Below are positions 1 to 8,123 of a stretch of 64,000 bases of DNA, in pieces. Numbering within the stretch: the first letter of the stretch is position 1; each line of letters begins with the position of its first letter. The notes under the pieces are model-generated. The model did no database searches, had not been told where the DNA came from, and was given only the letters and a program-made list of their open reading frames with translations. Position numbers and translations under genes: made by a program. Origin of the DNA: Nonomuraea solani (GTDB taxonomy: Bacteria; Actinomycetota; Actinomycetes; Streptosporangiales; Streptosporangiaceae); assembly GCF_900108335.1 (NCBI RefSeq), contig NZ_FNVT01000002.1, positions 425,610 through 489,609 on the forward strand, given 5' to 3'.

Positions 1-399
1 CGCCTTGGCGATCCGGTCCGCGTACGACTCGGCCTCCTCGGCGGAGTCGTATTTCGTACGGGGCCAGAAGAAGCCGCGCAGCCCGTCTTTCTTGTTGCGC
101 GGCACCACGTGCACGTGCAGGTGGGCGACGCTCTGGCTGACGCGGTTGTTCATGGCCACGAACGTGCCCGCCGCCTCCAGCCCCTCCTCCACGGCCCGCG
201 CCATCGCCTGGACCCGCTCGAAGAACGGGCCGACGTCGGCCAGGTCGGTCAGGGTCTCGACGTGCACGCGGGGCACGACCAGCACATGCCCCTTGAAGAC
301 GGGCCGGGTGTCGAGGAACGAGACCGCCACCTCGTCGGAGCTCACCACATAGGCGGGCCGCTCCCCGGCGACGATCTCGCAGAACAGGTCGGTGCTCAC
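1..399 (-). CDS. HIT family protein (3' end beyond window)
   Basis: A histidine-triad nucleotide-binding/hydrolase protein. Reading leftward from a GTG at 397-399 gives 133 residues with no stop before the window edge, so the C-terminus is missing. The hallmark histidine triad HLHVHVVPR lies near residue 98, and the N-terminal half has the family pattern of a strand-rich core (FLDTRPVFKGHVLVVP). Members hydrolyse or transfer nucleotidyl groups from substrates such as AMP-lysine or dinucleoside polyphosphates; the exact substrate cannot be read from the sequence. The GTG overlaps the stop of the upstream DUF1838 gene by 4 bases, so the two are probably translationally coupled. Confidence 0.9.
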   Translation of the reverse strand, partial: MSTDLFCEIVAGERPAYVVSSDEVAVSFLDTRPVFKGHVLVVPRVHVETLTDLADVGPFFERVQAMARAVEEGLEAAGTFVAMNNRVSQSVAHLHVHVVPRNKKDGLRGFFWPRTKYDSAEEAESYADRIAKA

Positions 400-1103
400 G
401 GGCCGACCTTATCCGCGAAGTCCGTCCAGCTCGTCACGTTGGGCGCCGACCACTCGGCGGGCGCGTGCAGGAAGTGCTCGCCCACCCGCTCGCGCAACCG
501 CTCCGGCGCCTCGCTCACCTTGGCGCCCCGGCAGTGGTAGACCAGGCCGCCGCCGCGCGGCCCCATCGCCATCCACGGCAGCCACGGCGAGACCCGGCAC
601 CACGAGAACACGCACGGCACGTCGGCCACCCCGGACTCCAGGTCGGCCGCCGCGACGAAGAACTGGAACAACTCCAGCGCCCGGTAGGTGTCGTTCGCCG
701 AGTTCTCCGGATAGTCGGCCACCTTGAGCGGCGAGGGGTAGGCCAGCCGGATGTCCACGTTGTAGACCACCTGGCCGCCCAGCCGGGTCTCGGGCACCGG
801 GTAGGCGCCGAGCCGCTGGTTGACCGGGTCGTTGAAGACGTGCCGCACCTCGACCTCGCGCCCGGTCAACGGGTTGTCCCACGAGTCGAGCACCTGCCTG
901 GTCTTCGGGTCGAGGTAGAGGGCGGCCTCCCTGGTCAGCAGTTGCCAGCCGCCGTCGGCTTCGACCGCCCTGGCCACGTTGAGCCCCTCGAACCCGAACA
1001 GGTGATGCGGACCGTCGTCGTCCTGCCAGCCGTAGACGTCGCCGGTCCAGTAGGAGATCGTCTCCGCACCGTCGGCGGACGCGCGCACCCGGATGAAGTC
1101 CAT
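396..1103 (-). CDS. DUF1838 family protein
   Basis: A 235-residue soluble protein that I assign to DUF1838 from its conserved blocks: YLDPKTRQVLDSWDNPLTG near residue 65, NDPVNQ near 91, a W-R-SPWLPWM block near 168 and the C-terminal NVTSW. No biochemical function is established for the family and no catalytic residues can be named. It starts with ATG at 1101-1103, ten bases after the chagasin-like lipoprotein gene, and ends inside the start of the HIT gene, so it sits in the middle of a leftward run of genes that begins at about 3.5 kb. Confidence 0.75.
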   Translation of the reverse strand: MDFIRVRASADGAETISYWTGDVYGWQDDDGPHHLFGFEGLNVARAVEADGGWQLLTREAALYLDPKTRQVLDSWDNPLTGREVEVRHVFNDPVNQRLGAYPVPETRLGGQVVYNVDIRLAYPSPLKVADYPENSANDTYRALELFQFFVAAADLESGVADVPCVFSWCRVSPWLPWMAMGPRGGGLVYHCRGAKVSEAPERLRERVGEHFLHAPAEWSAPNVTSWTDFADKVGP

Positions 1104-1113
1104 GATCGCCAGA

Positions 1114-1542
1114 CTAACCGGCGACGGTCACGGCGAACACGGCCTCCCCCGACTGCCGCCTGCTCTCCTCGGTGGCGGGCGTTCTGTCCTGACCGCATCG
1201 CCAGCAGTTGCGCAGCCGGATCTCGGTCGTGCCCGGCCGCTTGCCGTTGAAGACGAAGTAGGTGGTGCCGCCGGACCCGGGTGCGTCGCCGTCGCTCTGG
1301 CGCTCCTCGCTGATGTAGGAGGCCACCTTCGGGTCGGGCACCGCCACCAGGTCCCAGGAGTCACCGACGGACGGGTTGTCGGCCACGGCCAGCGAGAACC
1401 GCTGACCCGGCCGGACGTCGACCCGCACGCTCGCGCCCTTGGCGCCCTTGATCACCGTGCCGTAGTCGCTGACCGCCGACCCGGCGTTGCATCCGGCCGT
1501 CAGCAGGACGAGCAGGCCGGTCACGACCGTTAGACGCCTCAC
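1114..1542 (-). CDS. chagasin-like (I42) protease-inhibitor lipoprotein
   Basis: A 142-residue exported lipoprotein. The N-terminus has a basic start (MRRL), a short hydrophobic stretch and a lipobox LTAGC, so Cys18 is probably acylated after signal peptidase II cleavage. The mature part resembles the I42/chagasin family of cysteine-protease inhibitors: NPSVGDSW corresponds to the NPTTGY-W loop, a GSGGTTYFVF segment to the GxGG loop, and an R-LRNCW region to the third loop. The third loop carries two cysteines (RNCWRC), which is unusual and could form a local disulfide. The GTG start at 1540-1542 overlaps the stop of the YihY gene. Inhibition of a cysteine protease is inferred from the family only. 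Confidence 0.7.
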   Translation of the reverse strand: MRRLTVVTGLLVLLTAGCNAGSAVSDYGTVIKGAKGASVRVDVRPGQRFSLAVADNPSVGDSWDLVAVPDPKVASYISEERQSDGDAPGSGGTTYFVFNGKRPGTTEIRLRNCWRCGQDRTPATEESRRQSGEAVFAVTVAG

Positions 1543-2486
1543 TCCGGCAGGTTATCGGCCTTCGGCGGATCCCGGGGCACCGCGTACGGCTCCCGTCCCG
1601 CCGGTTGTCCTGCGGCGATCTTGCGTTCCCTGATGAGCTCGGCGTCCAGTTCGGCGCCCAGGAGCAGCACCATGTTGGACAACCACAGCCAGATCAGGAA
1701 CACGACGACGGCGGCCAGCGTCCCGTACGTCTTGTTGTAGGAGCCGAAGTAGCTCACGTACAGGGCGAAACCGCCGGAGACGAGCACCCACAGCACGACC
1801 GCGAGCAGCCCGCCCGGCGTGATCCAGCGCATGCCGGGCTGACGCACGTTGGGCGCCGCCCAGTACAGCACCATGATCAACCCGGCCGCGACGAGCGCGA
1901 TGACCGGCCACTTGAGCACGTTCCACGCCGTCACCACCGCGCCGCCGACGCCGAGGGCCTGGCCGGCGGCGTCGGCCAGCTCGCCGGTCAGCGTCACCGC
2001 GATCGAACCGGCCGCGAGCAGCACGGTGGCCAGCAGCGTCAGGCCGATCCTGAGCGGGGTCACCTTCCAGAACGGGCGGCCCTCCTCGATGTCGTAGATC
2101 TGGTTGCCCGCCCTGATGAAGGCGCCGATGTAGCCGGAGGCGGACCAGAGGGCGACCAGCAGCCCGGCGACGGCCACCAGGCTCGCCGTCTGGCTGCCGG
2201 CCTGCAACGAGTCCAGCCCCTCCTCGATGAGCCGGCGCACCTCTTCTGGCGCGGGCCCCACCAGGCCGCCGATCAGCACGGCCGCGTCCTTCCTGCCCAT
2301 CAGCCCTAACAGCGACACCAGAACGAGCAGCGCGGGGAAGATGGACAGGACGGCGTAGTACGTCAGCCCGGCCGCGAGATCCTGCACGCGGTCGTTGCCG
2401 AACTCGGCGACCGTGCGGCGCAGCACTTTCCACCACGCCCTGCGCGGCAGCTCGGCGGGCTTGTCCGGAACATCTCGGGGGGACAT
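1539..2486 (-). CDS. YihY/BrkB family inner-membrane protein
   Basis: A 315-residue polytopic membrane protein of the YihY/virulence factor BrkB family (once misnamed RNase BN). The family opening is clear: an amphipathic N-terminus followed by LAAGLTYYAVLSIFPALLVLVSLLGL near residue 36, then about five further hydrophobic helices ending near residue 270. The last 45 residues are charged and cytoplasmic. Function is not settled; transport or envelope roles have been suggested. It lies 12 bases downstream of the DUF3618 gene and overlaps the chagasin-like gene by 4 bases, in what appears to be one envelope-related operon. Confidence 0.88.
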   Translation of the reverse strand: MSPRDVPDKPAELPRRAWWKVLRRTVAEFGNDRVQDLAAGLTYYAVLSIFPALLVLVSLLGLMGRKDAAVLIGGLVGPAPEEVRRLIEEGLDSLQAGSQTASLVAVAGLLVALWSASGYIGAFIRAGNQIYDIEEGRPFWKVTPLRIGLTLLATVLLAAGSIAVTLTGELADAAGQALGVGGAVVTAWNVLKWPVIALVAAGLIMVLYWAAPNVRQPGMRWITPGGLLAVVLWVLVSGGFALYVSYFGSYNKTYGTLAAVVVFLIWLWLSNMVLLLGAELDAELIRERKIAAGQPAGREPYAVPRDPPKADNLPE

Positions 2487-2498
2487 GTTCTCGGGTGA

Positions 2499-3131
2499 CT
2501 ACCGGTTGGCCCGGCGGCGCCTCATCATGCGGCGTACCACGAAGGCGGTCACGGCGCCCACCACCGCGATGAGCAGCACGGGGCGCTTCCTGGCCTCCTC
2601 GGCGGCGTCCTTGACCTGGTCGGGAGTGTTGTCACGGACCTTGCCCGCGACCTCCGCCGCCTTGTCCTTGACGAGTTCGGCCGCGTCGGCGGCCTTGTCC
2701 TTGACGAGCTCCGCCGTGTCGGCGGCCTTGTCCTTGGCCACCTCCGCCGCGTGGCCCGCCCGGCCCTTCACATCGGCCTTCCCGGCCAGCGCGCTGACGG
2801 TCTCGCCCAGCTCTCTTCGCGTTTCCTGGATGTCCTTGCGCACGTCGTCCTCTTCCTCCTCATCGTCTTCCCCGCGCGCCCCCTTCAGGGACTCCTCTTC
2901 CGTCCGCGTGTGCTCGGCCGCCTCCGACCGCTCATCTGGAATGGGGGTTTCGGGGATGAAGGTTTCGTGTTCCTGCCGCGCGGCCTCCGCCGCGCGAGCG
3001 TTCTCCGCCGCGCCCGGCCTCGTCGGGGGTACGTTGATCGATTCGCGCTCCGTCGGCGTGCCCACGGTCGCCCGGCGAGCGCCGACGTTTCCGGCATGCT
3101 GTTCGCTGTATCCGGGATCGGTCTCACTCAT
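2499..3131 (-). CDS. DUF3618 domain protein with amphipathic repeats
   Basis: A 210-residue protein of the DUF3618 family. The N-terminal 85 residues are charged and probably disordered; the family motif (DIQETRRELGETVSAL) begins near residue 100. It is followed by imperfect 11-residue repeats of the type DKAADAAELVK near residues 132-170, which should form an amphipathic helix like those of LEA or apolipoprotein repeats. A single C-terminal membrane segment (LLIAVVGAVTAFVV) precedes a very basic tail. The start overlaps the stop of the holin-X gene (ATGA). This pair is common in actinobacteria and is thought to act at the cell envelope; a precise role is unknown. Confidence 0.82.
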   Translation of the reverse strand: MSETDPGYSEQHAGNVGARRATVGTPTERESINVPPTRPGAAENARAAEAARQEHETFIPETPIPDERSEAAEHTRTEEESLKGARGEDDEEEEDDVRKDIQETRRELGETVSALAGKADVKGRAGHAAEVAKDKAADTAELVKDKAADAAELVKDKAAEVAGKVRDNTPDQVKDAAEEARKRPVLLIAVVGAVTAFVVRRMMRRRRANR

Positions 3132-3508
3132 CGCCGTGCCCTCTCCTTGACCATGTCGATATCGGCCTTGACGCTCGCGATGGTCTCCTCCGGGACCGGC
3201 GGCGTGGCTCGCTGTACCTGGTTCTTACCGATCAGCCCGAGCAGCGCGGCCGCGACGAACAGCGCGCCCGCGACGATCGCGGCGGCCGCCCATCCGGGCA
3301 TGACCAGAGCGAGGAGCATGACGACGGCGGCCACGAGGGCCGCACCGCCGAAGAACGCGGCGAATCCCGCCGCACCGAACAGGCTCGCGCCGAAGCCGGC
3401 GCGCTTGCCCTTTTCCGTGAGTTCCATCCTGGCCAGGCGAAGCTCGTCCTTGACGAGCCTGGAGACCTGCTCGGACAGATCGCTGACCAGTTTGTGGGTG
3501 TCGTTCAC
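3128..3508 (-). CDS. phage holin family (holin-X) membrane protein
   Basis: A 126-residue membrane protein of the actinobacterial holin-X/phage_holin_3_6 family. It has a charged N-terminal helix (SEQVSRLVKDELRLARMEL), two long hydrophobic helices at about residues 42-70 and 76-100, and a charged tail. The GTG start at 3506-3508 has a strong GGAGGAGG ribosome site about 8 bases upstream. Despite the name there is no lysis or phage context: it heads a leftward operon with DUF3618 and YihY, the usual chromosomal arrangement. It probably shapes or stabilises the membrane, but this is inference. Confidence 0.82.
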   Translation of the reverse strand: MNDTHKLVSDLSEQVSRLVKDELRLARMELTEKGKRAGFGASLFGAAGFAAFFGGAALVAAVVMLLALVMPGWAAAAIVAGALFVAAALLGLIGKNQVQRATPPVPEETIASVKADIDMVKERARR

Positions 3509-3571
3509 GACGTTCGCCTCCTCCGCTGAGGAGGCGACTACCCAGACAAATGGCCTTGTATCACCCGTTAT

Positions 3572-3736
3572 TTAGCGCCTGGCGGCCTTGAGGACGAACT
3601 TCAGCACGGACACGATGGGGTCCTTCTGGACCTCACACCAGTTGTCGGGCTGCCGGGGCTTGCTCCACGGGGACGGGAGCTCGCACGACGGAGCCTGCGG
3701 CTTGGGCCGCTCACACCACGATCCGGGAGTGTTCAT
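3572..3736 (-). CDS. 54-residue Cys/Trp/Pro-rich small protein
   Basis: A short reading frame with ATG at 3734-3736 and TAA at 3572-3574, preceded by AGGA about 8 bases before the start. The product is 54 residues with three spaced CE dipeptides (SWCERP near residue 6, PSCELP near 16, NWCEVQ near 32), eight prolines in the first 31 residues, three tryptophans and a basic amphipathic C-terminus (VLKFVLKAARR). There is no signal peptide. I do not recognise a family. The odd composition (Pro, Trp, Cys) and clean start/stop in an otherwise empty gap favour a real gene; it may be a metal-binding or processed peptide, but nothing proves this. Confidence 0.5.
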   Translation of the reverse strand: MNTPGSWCERPKPQAPSCELPSPWSKPRQPDNWCEVQKDPIVSVLKFVLKAARR

Positions 3737-3782
3737 ACCGTTATCCTACAACCTCAGGTGCCGCTTATATAAGCTCTCCCGC

Positions 3783-4367
3783 ATGACAGATATGTCCGAC
3801 TGGCTCACCCGCAACCATCGCGAGATCGGCCGCCGCGACGGTGCGCGGAGCATGGTCCTGCGCCGCGGCTACGACGCGGCCATCGAGGACGTGTGGGCGG
3901 CGTGCACGGAACCCGACCGGCTGAACCGCTGGTTCCTCAAAGTCGGCGGGGACCTGAGCCCGGGCGGCACGTTCGAGCTCGAGGGGAACGCGCGCGGCGA
4001 GATCCTCCGCTGTGAGCGGCCCCACCTGCTCGCGGTCACCTGGAAGTACGGCGACCTCCCCGACAGCCGGGTGGAGCTGCGCCTCACGGTCCCCTCGATC
4101 GGGCACACCATGCTGGAACTGGAGCACTACCTGCTGCCGGAGGACGGCGTGGTCGGCGTGGGCATCGGCTGGGAGCTCCCGCTGTCCGTCGCGCTGCCCC
4201 TCTACCTGCGCGGCGAACTGCCCGAGACGCCCGTCGGCGAATGGTACGAGCCGGGCGAGGAACAGCAGCGCCTGGCCGGAATCGCCGCCCAGGCGTGGGT
4301 GGCGCTGGCTCAGGCCGAGGGCCTGCCGCTGCCGCCGATGCCACCGCTGCCGCCGGACCGGGCCTGA
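3783..4367 (+). CDS. SRPBCC (AHSA1-like) domain protein
   Basis: A 194-residue protein with an AHSA1/START-like helix-grip fold: the family pattern VLRRGYDAAIEDVWAACTEPDRLNRWF near residue 23 is followed by GGTFELEGNARGEILRCERP and alternating strands (LAVTWKYGD, VELRLT). Such proteins bind hydrophobic ligands in a central cavity; no substrate can be assigned. ATG at 3783 is used here, with ATG 3792 as an alternative; neither has a clear ribosome site. A TATA-rich stretch lies at 3765-3772 between this gene and the divergent small gene. The tail after about residue 150 ends in a PPLPP run, and its last 58 bases overlap the convergent methyltransferase gene. Confidence 0.8.
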   Translation: MTDMSDWLTRNHREIGRRDGARSMVLRRGYDAAIEDVWAACTEPDRLNRWFLKVGGDLSPGGTFELEGNARGEILRCERPHLLAVTWKYGDLPDSRVELRLTVPSIGHTMLELEHYLLPEDGVVGVGIGWELPLSVALPLYLRGELPETPVGEWYEPGEEQQRLAGIAAQAWVALAQAEGLPLPPMPPLPPDRA

Positions 4368-5101
4368 CAGATGAGGTGCGTCAGGGCGGCCACCCGCCGG
4401 TAGGGGTCCGTCCTGCCCGCCCGCTCCTCGGCCGCGAGCAGGTCGTCCAGGTCGGCGGGGATGGGCGCGTCGTCGGGTACGGCGTCGGTGAGCACGCGCA
4501 CGCCGTACCACCGGCGCACTTCCAGACCTGGTACGGCCAGCCGCGCCGTCAGGTCGTCGAGCCGGTCGGCCCTGGCCGGGACGCCGAGCCTGTTGACATA
4601 GTGCGTGCCGTCGAACGCCCGCCGCGCCGCCGCCCAGTCACCCCGCAGCCCCGGGCGCAGGGCCAGGGCGTCGCCGTTGCGCACCAGCAGCGAGAGCAGG
4701 CCGCCGGGGGCCAGCATGCGGGCCAGATCCGCGAGGAGCGGGCCGGGGTCGTCGAAGTACATCAGCACGCCGTGGCACAGGACCACGTCGAAGCCGCCCG
4801 GCTCGAACAGCTCACCCAGCCGCTCGGCCTCCGCCTGGACGACGTGGACGCGCATGCCCGGCTGGACCCCGGCCTCCAGGAGGCCGAGGAGCTCGCGGGA
4901 GGCGTCGAGCGCCGTGACGCGGTGTCCTCGGGCGGCCATCCTGAGGGCCTGGGTGCCCTGGCCGCAGCCTACGTCGAGGATGCGGCAGGAGGTGGCGGGG
5001 AGGTGCTCGATGAGCTGCCGGGTGACCAGGGCCTGCCGGACGACGTTCCGCAACGATCCCAGGCGCTCGCTCCACTTCCCTTCGGCACCGGAAAACCGCA
5101 T
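4310..5101 (-). CDS. class I SAM-dependent methyltransferase
   Basis: A 263-residue soluble methyltransferase. The SAM-binding glycine loop ILDVGCGQGTQAL lies near residue 40, followed by the acidic end of strand 2 (VTALDAS) and a motif corresponding to strand 4 (FDVVLCHGVLMYF) near 104. The domain has the shape of the UbiE/Smt-like group (Methyltransf_11). Later residues (GVRVLTDAVPD) resemble tRNA-mo5U34-type or CmoA/SmtA-like proteins, but the substrate is unknown. The Gly/Ser-rich C-terminal tail runs 58 bases into the end of the convergent SRPBCC gene, so either the tail is dispensable or the genes interfere at the mRNA level. Confidence 0.83.
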   Translation of the reverse strand: MRFSGAEGKWSERLGSLRNVVRQALVTRQLIEHLPATSCRILDVGCGQGTQALRMAARGHRVTALDASRELLGLLEAGVQPGMRVHVVQAEAERLGELFEPGGFDVVLCHGVLMYFDDPGPLLADLARMLAPGGLLSLLVRNGDALALRPGLRGDWAAARRAFDGTHYVNRLGVPARADRLDDLTARLAVPGLEVRRWYGVRVLTDAVPDDAPIPADLDDLLAAEERAGRTDPYRRVAALTHLICQARSGGSGGIGGSGRPSA

Positions 5102-5145
5102 GCCAAGATCCTAAACGCTGGGAACCGATCTTCCGCTGGCAGGGG

Positions 5146-5151
5146 TAACCT
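5146..5151 (+). promoter_or_regulatory. probable -10 box, leaderless SNF2 start
   Basis: TAACCT lies 6 bases before the GTG start of the SNF2 gene and no ribosome site is visible in the gap, which fits a leaderless transcript starting at or next to the start codon. Confidence 0.4.
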
Positions 5152-5157
5152 TCCTGG

Positions 5158-8121
5158 GTGCTGGTACACGGTGTCTGGGCGACCGACGGGCTCGCCTTCT
5201 GGGCGGAAACCCCGGACATCTCGCCGAGCACGCCCAGATCGCGCGGGGCCGCCGCGTCGCGCCCGCATCCTTGGGCCGCTCCCGCCGACGGCGTCGCCGC
5301 CGTGCTCGGGCTGGTGGACGCGCCGTCGCGGACGTTGGAGCTGCTGCTGCCCGGTTCGGCCGCCGAGCCGCTGCCCTCGCCGGAGACCGGCCGCCTGGCC
5401 GAGGTGACCCGGCCGCGGCTGCGTCCGTGGCAGGTGCCCGCCGTCGTCCCGCCCGCCGCACAGGCGCTCCGGCTCCTCGACGAGCACGCGGCCACCGCGA
5501 CCCTGCGCCACTGGGCCACCGTCGCCACCTTCGCCCGCGACCTGGTCCGCCGGGGCCGGGTCCTCCCCTGCCTGATCCCTCCCGAAGGACCACGGGCTGA
5601 GACGGACATGTGGGTGGTTCCGCCGCTCGACGCGCGGGCGGGGTGGCGGGCCGTGCTCACCAGGGCCGATGCCGCCTACTTCCGTGAGCTGGCGCTGGCC
5701 ATGCCGCCCGCCTGCCGCACCTCCGGCACCGAACGCCCGTCGGCGGAGGTGCTGCGCGAGGCCCTCGACACGTTCGCCGACGCGCTCGTACGCCAGGCGG
5801 TCACCGAACCCCTGGTCACCGCCCCCAGAACCGCGCACGACCGCTGGCTCGCCGCCCTGACCGGTCCGGACGCGGCCTGTCCCGACGTTCCCGAGTTGCG
5901 CCGGGAGCTGGAGAAGTGGCACGAGTCCGTGGCGGCCGCCGAGGGCGCGACCCGCGTGTGTTTCCGCCTGCTGGAGCCCGCCGACAGTGACGACTGGCGG
6001 GTGGAGCTGGCGTTGCAGGCCGCCGACGACCCCAGCCTCTACGTTCCGGCCGCCGTCGTCTGGAGTGGTGAGCGGGCGACGGGGCTGCCGGGGCGTCCTG
6101 AGCGGGAGTTGCTGGCCGGGCTGGGCCGGGCGGTCAGGCTCTATCCCGAGCTGGACCACGCCCTCCGGGTCCCCGAGCCGAGCGAGCTGACGCTGGACAC
6201 GGCGGGCGCGTTCGGGTTCCTGCGGCAGGCCGCGCCGCTGCTCCAGGCGGCCGGGTTCGGGGTGCAGCTCCCCCGCTGGGCCGGCCGCACCCGCCTGGGC
6301 CTGAAGCTCACCACCAGGACCAAGAAGCAGGCGGCGGCCACGAGTCAGGGGTTCGGGCTGCGGGAGCTGGTCGACTTCCGGGTGGACCTGGCGGTGGGCG
6401 ACGAGACGATCGGCGAGGAGGAGCTGGCCGAGCTGGCCCGGCTCAAGGTTCCGCTGGTCAGGGTGCGCGGCCAGTGGGTGGAATTGGACGACAGGCAGCT
6501 CAAGGCGGCGCTCAAGGCCGTGGAGAGCGGCCGCACGGGTGAGGCGAGCGCCGCCGACATCCTGCGCGAGGTCGTCCAGGGCGACGACGAGCTGCCGCTG
6601 CTGGAGATCGACGCCGACGGCGTGCTCGGCGACCTGCTGTCCGGGCAGGCCGAGCGGCGGCTCACCCCGCTGGTCACCCCGGCGGGCCTGGACGCCACGC
6701 TGCGGCCCTACCAGGAGCGGGGGCTGGCCTGGCTGAGCTTCCTGTCGGAGCTGGGCCTGGGCGGGGTGCTGGCCGACGACATGGGGCTCGGCAAGACGAT
6801 CACCACACTGGCGCTGCTGGTCCACGAGCGGGCAGAGACGGCGGGCCGCGAGCGGGCCGGGGCGCCGACGCTGCTGGTGTGCCCGATGTCGCTGATCGGC
6901 AACTGGCAGCGGGAGGCGGCCAGGTTCGCGCCGGGGCTGCGGGTCTACGTGCACCACGGCAGCGGGCGCGACGCCGCCGAGATCGACGGCGCCGACCTGG
7001 TGATCACCACGTACGGCACCGCCTACCGCGACCTGGAGACCCTCAAGGCGCACGAGTGGCGCAGGGTCGTCTGCGACGAGGCCCAGGCGATCAAGAACAG
7101 CGGCACGCTGCAGGCCCAGGCCGTACGGTCGATCCCCACGGGCACCAGGCTCGCGCTGACCGGCACGCCGGTCGAGAACCACCTGGCCGAGCTCTGGTCG
7201 ATCATGGAGTTCGCCAACCCGGGGCTGCTGGGCCCGCGGGCACGGTTCAGGACCCGGTTCCAGGAGCCGATCGAGGCCCGCCAGGACGAGCAGGCCGCCC
7301 AGGCGCTCAAACGGGCGACGGGCCCGTTCATCCTGCGCCGCCTCAAGACCGACAAGTCCATCATCTCCGACCTGCCGGACAAGATCGAGGTCAAGGAGTG
7401 GTGCCCTCTCACGACCGAGCAGGCCACGCTCTATCAGGCGGTCGTGGACGACATGCTGGCCAAGATCGACAGCAGTGAGGGCATCGAGCGGCGGGGCCTG
7501 GTCCTGGCGGCCATGGCCAAGCTGAAGCAGGTCTGCAACCACCCCGCCCACCTGCTCAAGGACGGCTCGCTCCTGGCCGGCCGCTCGGGCAAGCTGGCCC
7601 GGCTGGAGCAGTTGTCGGAGGAGATCCTGGCCGAGGGCGAGAAGGCGCTGCTGTTCACGCAGTACGCCGAGTTCGGGACGATGCTCCAGCCCTACCTCGC
7701 CCAGCGCCTCGACCGGCCGGTCCTGTGGCTGCACGGCGGCCTGCCGAAGAAGACGCGCGACCGCCTGGTCGACCGGTTCCAGCACGACCCCGAGCCGATG
7801 TTGTTCGTGCTCTCGCTCAAGGCCGCCGGCGTCGGCCTCAACCTGACGGCCGCCAACCACGTCGTCCACGTGGACCGCTGGTGGAACCCGGCCGTCGAAG
7901 ACCAGGCCACCGACCGCGCGTTCCGGATCGGGCAGCGCAAGAACGTGCAGGTCCGCAAGCTCATCTGCGGCGGCACGCTGGAGGAGCGGGTGGACCAGAT
8001 GATCGAGCGCAAGAAGGCGCTGGCCGAGCGCGTGGTCGGCACCGGCGAGGAGTGGCTGACCGACCTGTCCACGGCCGAGCTGCGCGAGGTGTTCACGCTG
8101 ACGGCCGAGGGGGTGGGCTGA
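5158..8121 (+). CDS. SNF2/Rad54-family DEAD-like helicase
   Basis: A 987-residue SWI2/SNF2 ATPase. Residues 1-520 are a long N-terminal region typical of actinobacterial members. The ATPase core follows: Walker A DDMGLGKTITT near residue 540, motif II DEAQ near 640, motif III LTGTP, the GPFILRRLKTDKSII block, QVCNHPAHLLKDGS, and helicase C motifs (LFTQYAEF, WWNPAVEDQATDRAFRIGQ). These enzymes translocate on double-stranded DNA and remodel DNA-protein complexes. The next gene, 2 bases downstream, encodes a SWIM zinc-finger protein, a frequent partner that probably contacts DNA or other proteins. The GTG start is supported by the family-like N-terminus (VHGVWATDGLAFWAE) and by a -10 box 6 bases upstream. 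Confidence 0.93.
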   Translation: MLVHGVWATDGLAFWAETPDISPSTPRSRGAAASRPHPWAAPADGVAAVLGLVDAPSRTLELLLPGSAAEPLPSPETGRLAEVTRPRLRPWQVPAVVPPAAQALRLLDEHAATATLRHWATVATFARDLVRRGRVLPCLIPPEGPRAETDMWVVPPLDARAGWRAVLTRADAAYFRELALAMPPACRTSGTERPSAEVLREALDTFADALVRQAVTEPLVTAPRTAHDRWLAALTGPDAACPDVPELRRELEKWHESVAAAEGATRVCFRLLEPADSDDWRVELALQAADDPSLYVPAAVVWSGERATGLPGRPERELLAGLGRAVRLYPELDHALRVPEPSELTLDTAGAFGFLRQAAPLLQAAGFGVQLPRWAGRTRLGLKLTTRTKKQAAATSQGFGLRELVDFRVDLAVGDETIGEEELAELARLKVPLVRVRGQWVELDDRQLKAALKAVESGRTGEASAADILREVVQGDDELPLLEIDADGVLGDLLSGQAERRLTPLVTPAGLDATLRPYQERGLAWLSFLSELGLGGVLADDMGLGKTITTLALLVHERAETAGRERAGAPTLLVCPMSLIGNWQREAARFAPGLRVYVHHGSGRDAAEIDGADLVITTYGTAYRDLETLKAHEWRRVVCDEAQAIKNSGTLQAQAVRSIPTGTRLALTGTPVENHLAELWSIMEFANPGLLGPRARFRTRFQEPIEARQDEQAAQALKRATGPFILRRLKTDKSIISDLPDKIEVKEWCPLTTEQATLYQAVVDDMLAKIDSSEGIERRGLVLAAMAKLKQVCNHPAHLLKDGSLLAGRSGKLARLEQLSEEILAEGEKALLFTQYAEFGTMLQPYLAQRLDRPVLWLHGGLPKKTRDRLVDRFQHDPEPMLFVLSLKAAGVGLNLTAANHVVHVDRWWNPAVEDQATDRAFRIGQRKNVQVRKLICGGTLEERVDQMIERKKALAERVVGTGEEWLTDLSTAELREVFTLTAEGVG

Positions 8122-8123
8122 GC

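Noticed and set aside
3128..3508. Holin gene as evidence of a prophage
   Set aside because: No other phage gene; the holin-X/DUF3618/YihY arrangement is a normal chromosomal one in actinobacteria.
4969..7869. 966-codon open frame on the minus strand opposite the SNF2 gene
   Set aside because: Arg/Gln/Gly/Leu-rich translation with no domains; a shadow of a GC3-rich gene with clear helicase motifs on the plus strand.
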